Source of the DNA: Chromera velia
Lineage: Eukaryota > Sar > Chromeraceae
Direction: 5' to 3'
Assembly: GCA_018398765.1 (NCBI GenBank)
Contig: JAHBMJ010001326.1
Coordinates: 6,965 to 32,293 of the forward strand
Length of the DNA: 25,329 nucleotides
This document shows, one piece after another, positions 9,933 to 21,900 of the stretch; the stretch's first letter is position 1, and every line of letters begins with the position of its first letter. The notes beneath the pieces were generated by a model that was given only the letters and a program-made list of their open reading frames with translations, was not told the origin of the DNA and searched no databases. The position numbers and the translations under genes are program-made.

Positions 9933-12900
9933 ATGGGTGTTTTTTGCGCTGGTTTGATGCTTGTTGTTGCATTCCGTCAACTACAGAAGGTATTCACACC
10001 ACCGTCGGATGACAGTAGTGTTGCATTAGTGTTGCAAGAAGGAGACGCTACTCTGTCAACAGGGATGGAACAGGAAGACAGAGTTGTTGCTGTCCGTCTA
10101 TGTCACTTCTCTGACTTCCACGCTGCTTACACCCCCTCCAGTACGGCTGCTGGAATCGGAATGATGAAGGCAGCGCTCGACCACTTCTGCCCCCGGCGCA
10201 GTCCTGACGCCTCGTTGCGTCTCTTCGGAGGAGACTGGGTTGCAGGTCCAGACTTTCCCTTTGCCGGGGGGATGCCTGTGAGGGATCTCATAAGTGAAGA
10301 AGCAGGACTGCTTGACGGCTGGACTCTGGGGAATCACGAGTTTGATCAGGGTGGGTGGGTAAGGGGGGGAAAGTGGATTCATGACCTTGCAAGGAGAGCT
10401 CGTCGGACTTGGTGTTCTTCCTGCAGTTAGTCTCTCTCTCAAGCTCTTCGCTTGTGTGTGCTTGGCTGCAGGTGATTTGCACTTGGAAGAAATGTTCTGG
10501 GGAGGATCCGGTACATCACTGCAACAAAGCACAGGTGCGTCAGGGCTGCCTCCGTCTCTCTCTCACGTTTCTTCCCTGCACTGGTCCCAGCCGGCGTGCT
10601 CTGCTTGTCTATCCTTCCATTAACACATGTGCGTATGTCTCGATAACTCATTCAATGGGGCGAATGAAGGCTTGAACGAATGTATGTATGTATGTATGTG
10701 TGTATGTATGTATGTATGTATGCATTGTGCATGCATGTGGGAAGGTGGGTATAGAGTCAATGCTCGCATCCACAGACGAAGTACTGAACGAGTGAGTGAG
10801 TGAGTAAGCGAGCGGGTTAGCCAACGAGCGAATGAACGAATTAACGAAGAGGTGGATGAATGAATGAGTGAATGACTGAATGGATGAATGAATGCGTGAA
10901 CGAATGAGTGCAGACTCCTTCTTCGCCAACACGTCTCGTGTAGTTCCCGCTGTCGTGTCCAACCTCCAAGGCCGATGGACGGAGCCCCCGCCTTCCCCGC
11001 CCTTCGTGAAGCCGTTTGCACTCCATCCCCTTCCACCCCCCCCTGCCGAGCCTCCATCCTCTACTTCTTCTGCTCAAATCGAGACAGAAGGGAAAGAGGC
11101 CGTTTGCCTTCTCGGCCTCCTCACACCGTCGACCGTCCACACGGCAAGGCCGAACAAAAAGACCACCACTGTATCCAAAAACCTGCACGCCGATTTGGAA
11201 GCAGCAGCAAGGGTGTGTCTGGAGGAAGCTCAGCGACAAGGGAGACAGAATGTCGCCTTTATTCTCATGTCACACCTGGGCTTCGAGGAGGATGTGGCCT
11301 TTGTCAAGGCCTCCAAGGTGCCTCTCGCAGCTGTGGTAGGAGCACACACGCACACGGTGCACGACCCAGACACAGACACGGACCCTCCCGGGGACGGTGG
11401 GGGGTCGCAACAGGATCCTGACAGTGGAACAGTTCCGAAAATTCCGTATCCGTTTGAGGTTAGGGGGGCTCTGGGGCAGACGGTGTGGATCGTTCATGCC
11501 GGGGCCTCTGGTTCGTTTTTAGGCGTAGTGGACCTTGACCTGTGGGGTCCTGCCGGGGCCCTCGGGGACAGCTTGAGGGCGTGGAGTGGGGGGAGAGGGA
11601 CTCCGCTTGTTGTTGGAGGGAGTCAGAGAGAAAAAGAGATGAAAAGCAAGAAACCAGGGGGCCTGTGGCGTCTGGAGCGCCCCTCTTCTCTCCCTTTCCC
11701 TGAGCTTCTGCCAGGGTCTGATACAGATCCCTTGGTTACGGTAGAGAAGAAATGCGAAATTCTGCAAACAGGGTCCGACACTGATGGCTCTCAGCGAAAG
11801 AGAGTGACTGAAGCTGAAGAGACAGCAAAGAGAATGGAGGACAGTGGAGCTCCGAGATGGCCCGTCTGGAGTCCTTCTCTCTCAAAGTCCTTTTGCAGGT
11901 CCGTTTGGTCGATGGCAGGTGGTTTGGTTTGGTGGTTTTCGCATGAAAGTCCTTTTCTATGCAACGAGTGTCTTCCGGTGGAGCAAGAACATCTTTTCAT
12001 TCTGGTTCTCATTCGCTTTCGCCGCTCTCCAATGTTTTCTTTGATTTTAAATTTCTTGTCACCTGTGTGTGCTTGAGTTTTCTTTCTACAGAAACTCCCC
12101 TCATACTTTTCAGGATGTATCTTTCTTCGCATCCAAAAGGGAAGCAGGAAGGAATGTTGGAGCAACTCCCGCCCTCTTTGCTGTCAGGTCTTTGTTAGGT
12201 TTCGAGGAGCATTTTCTGAGGAAGTGGGCGAAAAAGGACTCCGAGAGACGAGCAGAGGCAGAGGCACATACAGAGGCGAAGGCCGACAAGGTGCTTGCGG
12301 TGTCCTCGAAAGGCGTCGATGGAGAACATCCTGCCTGTCGTGTCGGAAGCTGCGAGGTAGGGACGTCAGTGCTGTAACTGCTCTGCAAGGGTCGTTTGGT
12401 AGTAATCAAGGAGTTGTACATGTGTGCGTATGCAAATGTGAGTTTGTGTTTTGGGTGCGTTTCGGTACGCGTTGGGAGGGAGTATTAGGGGAAAAGACTG
12501 GTTTTTGTGCTCACTTGTCTGAAGGAATGGCAGTCTACATTTGCACGGGTACAGAGTCAGTGAGTGAGGCTCTTAATTGGTCTTTCAGTCAGATCGTCCT
12601 TCTGCCGAATCGCCTTTTTGTCAGTCAGTCAGTAAACAGAAATCCGCAAGAAGCTTTGTCTTTCTTCTTTGTGGTTGGTTGCAGATCGGCATTCTCGTTT
12701 GTGACGCGCTCCGGGCTTTTGTGACTGATGTCATTTCCCCCCCTCCCCCTGCTTCAACCGTAAGCAAACGAGCCGAGGGCGTGAGTGAACGGCCTGGCTG
12801 GCTTCCTCTCGACTTGGAGGAGAGGGAGGGACTCCTGGAGAGACTGCGGACAGTGGTGGAACTTCACGGAGGCATGATCGTGAGCCTCCAGCCAGGGGGG

Positions 12901-13086
12901 AATTTGCGTAGCTCTGTCGGAAGGGGGGAGGTCACAGAAGGATCAGTTAGGGCTGTGCTTCCTTGGAGAGATGGTCTCCGACTTCTCTCTGTGACGGTCA
13001 GTCAAAGCAATGCGATGCAGGGTCAGAAGAGACGATCGAGGCTGCATGCAGTGTCCTGGGATGATTGCTACCCCCTCTCTCATGCA

Positions 13087-13122
<36 letters not shown>

Positions 13123-13194
13123 GAGTCACAGTGAGTCACACACACACACACACACACTCACTCACTCACTCACTCACACACACACACACACACA

Positions 13195-13239
<45 letters not shown>

Positions 13240-14011
13240 ACAGACATTCATCGAGTGCGTTTTCTTTCTTTCTTTCTCTCTTTCTTTCTTTCTTTCTATC
13301 ATTTCTTGGTGAGCTTCCCTGCTTCTTTTGCAGCCCCGTGCACTTTGTGAGGCCCTGGAGCGTGGTGCTGCGAGGAGGTATGACTCTCCAGGGGGGGTCT
13401 CTGTCTCCTCCAACGGAAAACGTCTAGAGGGGGTCAGTCAGGCCCCAGGGGGGTTTCCGCAATTTGCCGGGATGAGAGTCACCCTAGCTGTAGAAAGGGA
13501 AGGGGGGGAGGGAAGCAGGTCGGGAGTGACTGCGCGTCTGCACTCCGTCTTTGTGTCAGTAGTCGAAGAAAAAAGCGGAAATTCACGTGAAGGACCGGAG
13601 GAGGAAGACGGTGGCGACACACACGTTCCCATCGAGTGCGGTTCAGCAGACAGAGGCGAGTCAACCGAGCTCAGACCTCATGGAGATCAGACGGAGGGCC
13701 TCCGCATTCTGGTGGTCACGTGCGATTGGATTGCGTCTGGTGGAGACGGTCTCTTTGCGGTGTCTGAGGACACACTGTTAAGGCTCGACCCGAACACGAC
13801 AACTTGGGGCCCCGAACTTTTCAGAGACCACAGAGACATGATCGTTGATCTGACCGGTGCGATTCCGACTCTGAGCCGCCACAGCGTGAATGATGCTGTT
13901 CATGAGTTTCTCCTCTTTCGGTTTTCTTCTGCAGATAGCCAGTACGACGGCTTTGTAGACGACCGACTTCGTTTTTGGCAGACAGAAACATCTTCAACAA
14001 GTTCGGCTTAA
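9933..14011 (+). CDS. 5'-nucleotidase/UshA-like metallophosphoesterase, 6 exons
   Basis: Exons 9933-10350, 10472-10534, 10914-11898, 12092-12356, 12685-12996 and 13334-14011 join in phase to give 906 aa. The chosen ATG at 9933 puts a hydrophobic segment (MGVFCAGLMLVVAF) at the N-terminus, fitting a signal peptide or anchor; ATG 9825 is an alternative. The metallophosphatase domain shows the metal motifs D61-x-H63, GGDWVAG (D101), GNHEFD (N134, H135), SHLG (H281) and GAHTHT (H305, H307). After a linker of low similarity, the C-terminal nucleotidase domain has CRVGSCEIGILVCDALR, GGNLRSSV and IASGGDGL. This is the arrangement of secreted or surface nucleotidases that release phosphate from nucleoside 5'-phosphates and, in some members, split nucleotide sugars or NAD. 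The exact substrate is unknown. The protein is longer than typical members (about 550-600 aa), because of Pro/Ser-rich and charged inserts. Confidence 0.9.
10679..10910 (+). repeat. TGTA and GAGT/GAAT tetranucleotide repeats
   Basis: A (TGTA)n block at about 10679-10725 and a drifting GAGT/GAAC/GAAT block at about 10788-10910 fill intron 2 (10535-10913) of the nucleotidase gene. The acceptor gtgcag is embedded in the last repeat units. Confidence 0.85.
13088..13300 (+). repeat. CA microsatellite with CACT units, then TTTC tract
   Basis: A (CA)n run interrupted by gtgagtcaca and (CACT)n units, about 13088-13235, is followed by a TTTC run at 13259-13300. Both lie in intron 5 (12997-13333) of the nucleotidase gene, with the pyrimidine tract shortly before the acceptor. 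Confidence 0.9.
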
Positions 14012-14715
14012 TATATGCTAAATGTGATACAACTTTGAATCGCTTACAAATTTCAGCCTTGCATAGCCTTGCAATGATAATTATTTGTACACTGGCAAGT
14101 TTTTCCATCCGATCTGCAGTATCATAGGCACAATCTTCACGTGTTCGCTCTCCGTATATAGTACTCTTTACAATTGCTTCAATTACTAGTTCAATTATTA
14201 ATTAATTATTCTAGTAATTATTCAAATTTTACTTTAGGGCTAGGTTTATTAAAGGTCTAATTCAATTAAATTGACTTCGACTTCGATCACACAAGCCACC
14301 AGTGATTGCGGGCTATTGCAGACTCGTAGCCGTCCCGTAAGCCTGAGGCTCCTGGGCAAGCTCGAAATATTAAGAAATACTAACTCAAATTTGATATTAT
14401 TAAAGTTAGAATCTTAGAATTCGGGTGCCACCAAATTGAAAAGTAAAAGGCCAACTCGAACCTTTTATTCGCAGAATTGCGCACCGCACTAAACTTCAAT
14501 TTAATTCAGACCAATCTGGAGACTATTAAATGAAGCTTCTGTTATATATATTCTTTAGCGGCTATAGGATAAAATATTATTTCAGCTCGAAAAACAGATA
14601 TTTCAAACAATAAATTCTTTGTTCTTTATATACGTTCTGATGTACGCGATAATTAATTAGAACATAAGTCCAAATTTCTCAATTACTTAATTTAAATTTT
14701 TTCCCCATGCATGCA
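14012..14715. other. AT-rich 3' flank of the nucleotidase gene
   Basis: No gene was seen. The sequence is rich in AATTAATTA-type words, with one GC-richer patch at about 14290-14370. It leads into the inverted-repeat element. Confidence 0.5.
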
Positions 14716-16113
14716 TACTACCCTGCAAGTTGCTAGGAATATGAAGGAATTTGAGGTAGGAATATGAAAGAATATGCAGGAATATGGGGTAGGAATATGA
14801 AGGAATATGTAGGATTATGTAGGAATATGAGGTAGGAATCTACAGGTGAAAATCGGTAGGAATTTAAATCAAAATTCCTGGTATCAGGAAATTAATATTT
14901 TTTTTCATATTCTTACCTCATATTCCTGCATATTCCTACATATTCCTACCCCATATTCCTGCATATTCCTGTATATTCCTTCATATTCCTACCTATCTTT
15001 ACACTGTCCGCATAAGGGTTACGATGGGGGTCTGTCAGAAAATTATGGATTACGACTTTTTTTGTTATAGTTTTTCCATAACTTAGCGCCTTCGGCGCCA
15101 ATTTTTTATTATACGGAAAAACCGTAATTCAGGCGTTGTGGGGCTAACATAGGGCCCCGGTATAGAAATCTTGTGCGGTTCCTCATACAGTGCATCTTGT
15201 ATGCAATTCACTCATGCGTTCAATCATATGTATGAATGCATATACATGCTTGTATACAAGCGAATGATTGCATTAACTCTAAGACCGGTAAGGCAAAGGA
15301 GCCAATTGACCATTACCAACCAATGAGGTATGATCTTGTTAAGCTGTTGTTAATCTTTTGACGCAGGAATCGCCACGACCAGCATACACGCCTTCAGACA
15401 GAGAAAGCGTGCTGGAGATGGAGATAGACGGGAGAAGCATGCTTGTGCCTGCCTATGCCTGCCTGTTCTTTCCTGTGCCTGACTGCCTACCTAACAAAAT
15501 GACTCCCTGCGAAGCTCAGCAGGGGTGAATGAATGAATGAATGGATAGATGGATAGATAGGTGACTGAATATCGGGATGAGCGAGTGAGTGAATGAGTGA
15601 GTGAGTGAATGAGTGAGTGAGGGAGTGAGCAAGCGAGTGAGTACAGGTAAATGTGAAAGTCGATCTTTTGTATTGTTTTGTCAAACTTTTAAGTGTAAAG
15701 GTAGCTATAGACGTTGAAAAGCATGCAAGTTTTAAAGAGATTGAATTCGGTCTTTTCCTAATATTTGATATAGGTAAATGAATAATTGTATATCAGGCTA
15801 TTATCAGCAGGCTGCGTTGCTGTTTTTCCGTAATTCACCATTTTAAAGCTTCAGTTACTAAAAAACTGTAACTCGGCGGCCTAACGGCCGCCCCATTACT
15901 ATTCCAGAGCCGTTACTCTTATACGGACAGTGTACCTATCTTTTTTATTAAATTCCTACTGCCAGGAAATTTGATCTTAATTTCTTACTTTACAAATTTT
16001 GACCTGTAGATTCCTACCTTATATTCCTGCATAATCCTTTATATTCCTACCTCATATTCCTGCACATTCCTACCTTAAATTCCTTTATATTCCTGGCAAC
16101 TTGCAGGGTAGCA
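14716..16113. mobile_element. Non-autonomous DNA-transposon-like element (MITE) with long inverted repeats
   Basis: The left end TACTACCCTGCAAGTTGC and the right end GCAACTTGCAGGGTAGCA are inverted copies with one mismatch. Similarity continues inward through TAGGAATATG-type repeats to acactgtccg at 15001 and its inverse cggacagtgt at 15924-15933. TGCA flanks both ends (14712-14715 and 16114-16117), a possible 4-bp target duplication. The left arm also folds on itself: GGAATATG repeats at 14735-14835 face CATATTCC repeats at 14900-14995. No transposase-size frame lies inside, so mobilisation would need an enzyme from elsewhere. Superfamily not assigned. Confidence 0.75.
15526..15642. repeat. 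GAAT/GAGT tetranucleotide repeat inside the MITE-like element
   Basis: Runs of gaat, ggatagat and gagtgagt units sit in the middle of the element. They resemble the repeats in intron 2 of the nucleotidase gene. Confidence 0.8.
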
Positions 16114-16663
16114 TGCACATATTTTCAGTTTCTATACTTTGATTTCAACTTAAAGTAAGATAAGACTCTCTCAGATTCTCTTATATAACGATATAAGATT
16201 TTTTTCTCATGTATTCCCGTCTAGATTCCCATCTGCATAATGGTGCTGATGAATCCTAGTGAATCTATATAATAGTGATTTTTTTATTTCATATTCGAAA
16301 ATCGTTTCTTCCCACCGTTGCAAACAGTTACTCTAGCTAGCATTTACTCCTTCATCGAAAAAAAAAGTTAGCGCATTGATTGAGCCATCAGATGGCAAAC
16401 TGGAGCATTCTAAGCAAGCCCAAGCTATCGATCGGAAGAAAGGAAACGCACCATGCACCGCGTGTGACCAGGTGCATTGAACTGGAGCTGGACGGACAGT
16501 CAGAAAGGGCATGCAGCTCAGATGGAAGGTCGAGTGGCAAAACTTCGAAGGCGACCTTCAGTTTTTAATTCTTTCACCAGTCAGTGTGTGTAGAGAAAGA
16601 CAGACAATATACCCCCAATCCCTTCCCCGTGCAGAGCTTCTCGATCCTGCATGGCCCCTTTTA
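16114..16663. other. Intergenic stretch after the MITE-like element
   Basis: About 550 bases between the right end of the element and the stop of the minus-strand membrane protein gene. It would hold that gene's 3' UTR. No further feature was recognised. Confidence 0.5.
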
Positions 16664-17361
16664 TCATCTGCTGTCGGGGCGGAATTTCGTGTACAGCACA
16701 GGGTCCCTCTCGCTTGTCATTGCGAGCATCATCCAGAGGGCTAGGACGGTGGTGACTCCCAGGAAAAAAGATATCCTGCATGCGGGGGACGCAAGGAGGA
16801 AGGGGTTTGTAAATGAAAACGCGATGCAGAGATGATCGAAGCAGGTGGGCTACCAGGAAGAGAGGGAGTCAGGAGGGAAGACCAACAAGAAAATCCGAGC
16901 CCAATTATCAAAACGAAAACAAGTCAACCAAGCACACTAGCTTCTAGCAAATGATCTCGGAGGGATACAGAACGCAAAGGGAAAACCGATTCCCTCTTGC
17001 GGGTACCCCAAGAACTGGCTAGTTACCCAAAGAGTCCTACGGGCTCATCTCTCCTCTTCCCTTCCCTTCCTACCCTTGAGAGTTCGTAGAGACAGACTGA
17101 CTGCCTGCCTGACTGACCACACGGTGATTTGATATCTCGTCGGGTCCACGTACGGCATCTTCCCTTGTTGAGGTGTCCCCTTCTGGGGGGCCTCTGCGGT
17201 CAGCCTCTGCAGGCAGGCAGGCAGGCATATTCAGGCAGGCACAGACACACAGAAAGAAAGAAAGAAAGAAAGAAAGAAAAGAAAGAAAGAAAGAAAGAAA
17301 GAAAGAAAAGAAAGAAAGAAAGAAAGAAAGAAAAGAAAGAAAGAAACAAAGAAAGAAACGA

Positions 17362-17393
<32 letters not shown>

Positions 17394-18769
17394 GGGAGGG
17401 AGATACAGGAGTGCTACATCGTCCCTTTTGCCGATGGACGTATGGACGCAAGAATCCAGGAGGGAGGAGAATTTTTGAAAACGAAAGGAATCTATGGATG
17501 GAGGGGACGCGTAGCCACGGTGAACAAGTCAAGCCAACAAAATGTTGCCCGATATAGGACAGAAAGAGCCAGAGAAACGAAGAAGGAGACAGAGAGAAAT
17601 AGAAAGACGTCGAAAGAGGTCTTAACAAATTCTGAAAACGACCCATCAAGATGGACAAAAGCAGGCAGAGAGAAAGGAAGGAAGGAAGAAAGAAAGAAAG
17701 AAAGAAAGAAAGAGACAAACAACATGGAGGTACAGAAAGAAGGAAGAGCCGATCAGACTCGACATCATCATGCCCTCTGCTTTAGTTGCAACAGCCCTGC
17801 GGCAGGTGAAGGTCAAGCAACTGCGCATGCATGACGACCAGAAAGAAGAAAAAAAAAAACCAACTGACTCGTCGTGCAGTCGCCGTTTTTGCCCCCTCCA
17901 CCTCCCCCTCTGCCTCTTCACTTGATGCACCGCTCTTGCCGCTGCCGTCCGTGTCTGCAGCAGCCTCACTCTCCTCCCCCTCCCCTTCGCCCTTCTCCTG
18001 CTGCTGCTCTTTCTCTTTCTTCTTCTCCTCCCCTTCACCCTCCTCCTCCTCACCCAAATCCCCCCCTTGCACTGCTGCTTGAAGAAGCCCCAGCACTCCC
18101 GAGCTGGCAGTCTCGGGAATCTTCTCACTCCCCTCCACCCTCCACCCCCCGCTCCTCAGGTCCCCCAAGTCATCAGCAGACAAACGGAGCTGCCCTGGAG
18201 ACAGCCGCACGACCACAGAGAGGGGCCGGGGGGAACTTCCAGATGAGGACCCTCCAACGGCAGAGTTTAACTGCAAACAAACAAATACAAAGTGGGGAGT
18301 GCGTAAAAACATGCAGAAAGAAGAACATACACAAAAAACAATCAAAGACACCCTTGTGAATGTACACGTTGACGGAGGGCGCGACTCTCTCAAGAGAAGA
18401 CTCATGCGAAAGAAACTCTTGGAGGACGATGCACCAAATCCAGTCTGCAAGATACCAGACGAACTGCAGGCCCAAAACGAAGAAACGGAAAGCGAGAACG
18501 CAGTCGAAGCATCACAACCATCACCAGAACGAACGGACCCAAGAATAAAGCAAACACCCCCCCACTCGCCTTTGCAACCACTCACTCACTTTCTCACTCA
18601 CTCACTCACTCACTCACTCACTCACTCACTCACCCGAAGAACTGCCTGGTCGAGGAGTTTCTGCCCGACCCGACGCTGGGCCTCATCAGAAAGGCCTTCC
18701 GACAAGCACTGCAACACAAGGAGAGAGGAAAGAGGGCAGACAAGCTAGCAAACAAAAGAAAGAAAGACA

Positions 18770-18801
<32 letters not shown>

Positions 18802-18864
18802 CAAACAAACAAACAAAGAAAGAAAGGAAGAAAGAAAGAAAAGAAAGAAAGAAAGAAAGAAAGA

Positions 18865-18926
<62 letters not shown>

Positions 18927-21900
18927 GAGAAAGAGAGAAAGAAAGGGACGAACGAAAGACTCCCATGAAGAGGAAACAGCAAACGACAAATGCAAAAAGT
19001 AAAGAGCGGAATTGCAAGGAGTGTGTGAAAGAAAGACACTCGAAAAGCTTTCGGCTTTCAGAAGGGATCACAAAGGCAAAAACAAATCTTGTGTTTCGTC
19101 ATATGACCTGCTGCATTTCCCCGCCGTGCTGTCTCGCAGGTTGAAAGACTCTTGGACAGGAGAGAGCGCGGGTGGGCAGAAAGCGAAATACAAAGTCAAT
19201 CGGGTAGATACAACCATGCTGCTGTCAGAATCACCAGAGAAAGCGACAGCGACACACACGCACATTCATGCAGGCACACAGATGGATAGACAGACAGACA
19301 GATAGACGGACGGAACGACCTTGAGGGAAAGGGTGGGAGCTGCCACGACCACGAGCGGGCCCCCTTCCTTCTGCTTCCCCTTTTGCTTCCCCTCCTTCAG
19401 AGAAGCTGCCAGCGAGAGAATCCCCGCAGCCTCTCCCAAGATCGCACGGGCACACTGCACACATGCAGACAGACGGAAGAGAATTAAGGGAAGCAAAACC
19501 GATATATCGTGCATGCGACGTGTGCTGAGCGAATCAGTAAGTGGGTACGGGGCTGCCCGACCAGCTCCTCATCAACCGCATGTGCTTCTTTCCTTCAACA
19601 CGAGAAGAGATGAGTTCCTGAAGAGTCTTTTCATGCGAGAGAGGCAGACAAAACGACAAATGTCAGCTAGAGTACCGCAGCAGCAAACTGTTTCCCCCCT
19701 TTCGTCCTTCAAGCTCTCCGGACTGTCCACCAAAAACTAACAGCCCCTACGAAGGCGTCTGAAGGGACCCACCCTCCCTTGCTTCAAGGGACGTTTTTCT
19801 GAAAAGACAATTCACCTGACGATCGAGGCAGACGCATGCAGACTGCATGAATGTTGGACTGACTCAAACACTTACCGACCGGATGCGCTGCCTCGAAGAT
19901 TGCCGTGTCCTCAACCTCCTTGCCCACAGAGAAGCTCACTGCTGCCGTGCGGCTATCCGGCGCAACGTCGACCCCCACCCTGCTTCCTGCTTCCTCGTTG
20001 GACTCATCAAGCAACGACTGGAGTCGACCCACGCCCTTGCTGAACGTGTCTGCTTGCCGAATCGCACGTTTCAGAGTCTGCAAACGTTCAGACAGAGAGA
20101 GAACCGCAAAAGCCAGTGGAAGAAAGCCGAGGGACGACAAGACAGGAAAACAGTAGAAGGCGAGTGAGTATCCAGATCCGGGCCTCGGGACCGTATCGCA
20201 ATGAGCCGGGCGATCCGAGAGGCGGCTTTGGACACACACACGGGGAGTGTGAGTGAGGGAGTGAGGGAGTGAGTGTGTGTGTGTGTGTGCGCGCGCGCAT
20301 GCGTGTGTGTGTGGGGAGGGAGGCAGAAAGGGAGGAGGAGGTGACCCACAGAGATATCAATCGAGCAACCCAGGCAGCTAGGGATGCATTGGGGATACTG
20401 GAAAGAAGAGAAAAGTCAACGACTGACGTGGCGTCCCTTCTCCATGATTGCAGCACTCGAAGGGTTTCCCTTTCCCTTTGCTGCCTCCATCTCTTTCTCT
20501 TCAGGCGCCTTCGAGGTCTCCTCAGGGTGCACAAGGGAGAATCTAGGGTCTGAAGAGAGCACGGCCACGCGGCTTCCCTGCTTGCAGCACAACCGTGGAC
20601 ACGCAACGCACATAATCATTTACTTAAATGCATTCAAAAAGAAAGATCATACTAACCATATTTGCAGTGCGTCGCTGTGCTTAAGAAGGGATCTGATCAT
20701 TATTACAGTGACACCTCGACTACTACTCCTCGAATCTCGGACAAACAGAACAGGAAGAGGCAAAACGAATCCACCACATCAAAAAGGGAGTGGAGAGAGA
20801 ACCGCTTTTCCAATTTGCCCCCCTCCCCCCCATGCCTTGCCGCCTTCTACGTTTATTACTTCTCATCCCGCCCTTTCTCCGACTCGCTTCCATTCCCCTC
20901 CCTCGCATCAAACAACCCATCCAACGCAAGAGAAAAAGAAATCCAAACCACCCCTCCCTTCCTAACCCCCCACACAGAGAGACCAAAAGAAATTCAAGCT
21001 CTCTCACATACGCGACAGACCGACCTTCACTTTCTCGGCAGCCTGCTCGAGGATGCTGATGAATTCTGAACCTGACAGCAGAATGAATCGAGGGAGTAGG
21101 GGTTCAGTGCTCGTTGGTATCCCTTTTTTTATGGATATGAGGGTCCCTTTCTCAGTAAGACAGCCAGTCCGTCGATGCAGTGGATGATGATGCTCGCCGC
21201 TTTGCTTTTTCGTTCGCTTCTTTCGCTTTCTCCCCTTCCTTCCTTCCTTCCTACCCTTTCCGCTTGTTAATTGCCCCCTTGTACATCCCTCCCTCAGCAA
21301 AAGAAGAAAGTCGTTGCCAGCCCATTCCTCCCATGCAGCATTTCCACTAGTTCAGCCAGAAATGAAATCGGTAGAGGAGACCCACGCAGCTTATTCCCCA
21401 ATTCCCCACACCCCCGCTGGCTGAGTTGACTGACTGCTTCCTGCATCCCCCCCCTGCTGCTCGTCTTTGCGAGAGTGGAGGAGGGCCCTCACGAGACATG
21501 CCGAGTCCTCACAGTCGGACTGGAAGGCGACGGGGGGGGAAGATCTCAAGAGGGAGTCGGGGGGGAGGCTCTTCTCTCCTGCATGCGTGCGTGCACACCG
21601 GAAAAAAATTAGGGGGGGAGATTAAAAAGCAAGTCTTGGCTTTAGGGAATAATCGCGCAACTGGACAGCGAGTCTAAAAAGGGGTAGAGATCAAACCAGA
21701 AAAACAATCTCAGAAGGAAGGCTTGTCGCGCAGCGTGCCAGCACAGAAAGAAAGAAACAGGGAGAAAAGGAGGCGATGCTCCACAAACAAAATGGACAGA
21801 CGGACCGTCAAGACCGTCGAGAACCGTGAGAATCTGCAAGCAAGCAAACCACAGAACCCAACACACACACACGGGCAGAGACTCGTCAATCGTCATTCCC

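Noticed and set aside
10892-10913. ATG at 10892 as a start for a separate gene
   Set aside because: It lies in the GAGT repeat. The acceptor at 10913 joins in phase to the upstream GNHEFD exons of the nucleotidase.
15083-15098. Small hairpin gcgccttcggcgc as a terminator or RNA gene
   Set aside because: A short palindrome inside the MITE-like element; no RNA family features around it.
17129-17557. Lys-rich 142-codon frame and similar ones at 18630-19071
   Set aside because: Produced by the (GAAA)n tracts; located in introns of the minus-strand membrane protein gene.
17782-17868. Read-through end of exon 12 with a poly-Phe stretch as a membrane helix
   Set aside because: The FFFFFF comes from an intronic T run. 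GTCAGT at 17868 joined to the exon at 17206 leads in phase to a much better helix and tail.
20340-20428. A 30-nt mini-intron (20427-20398) followed by an exon at 20397
   Set aside because: Signals look good, but the phase of SIPNASLAAWVARLIS does not match. The direct join 20428/20077 keeps phase 0 with a normal 350-nt intron.
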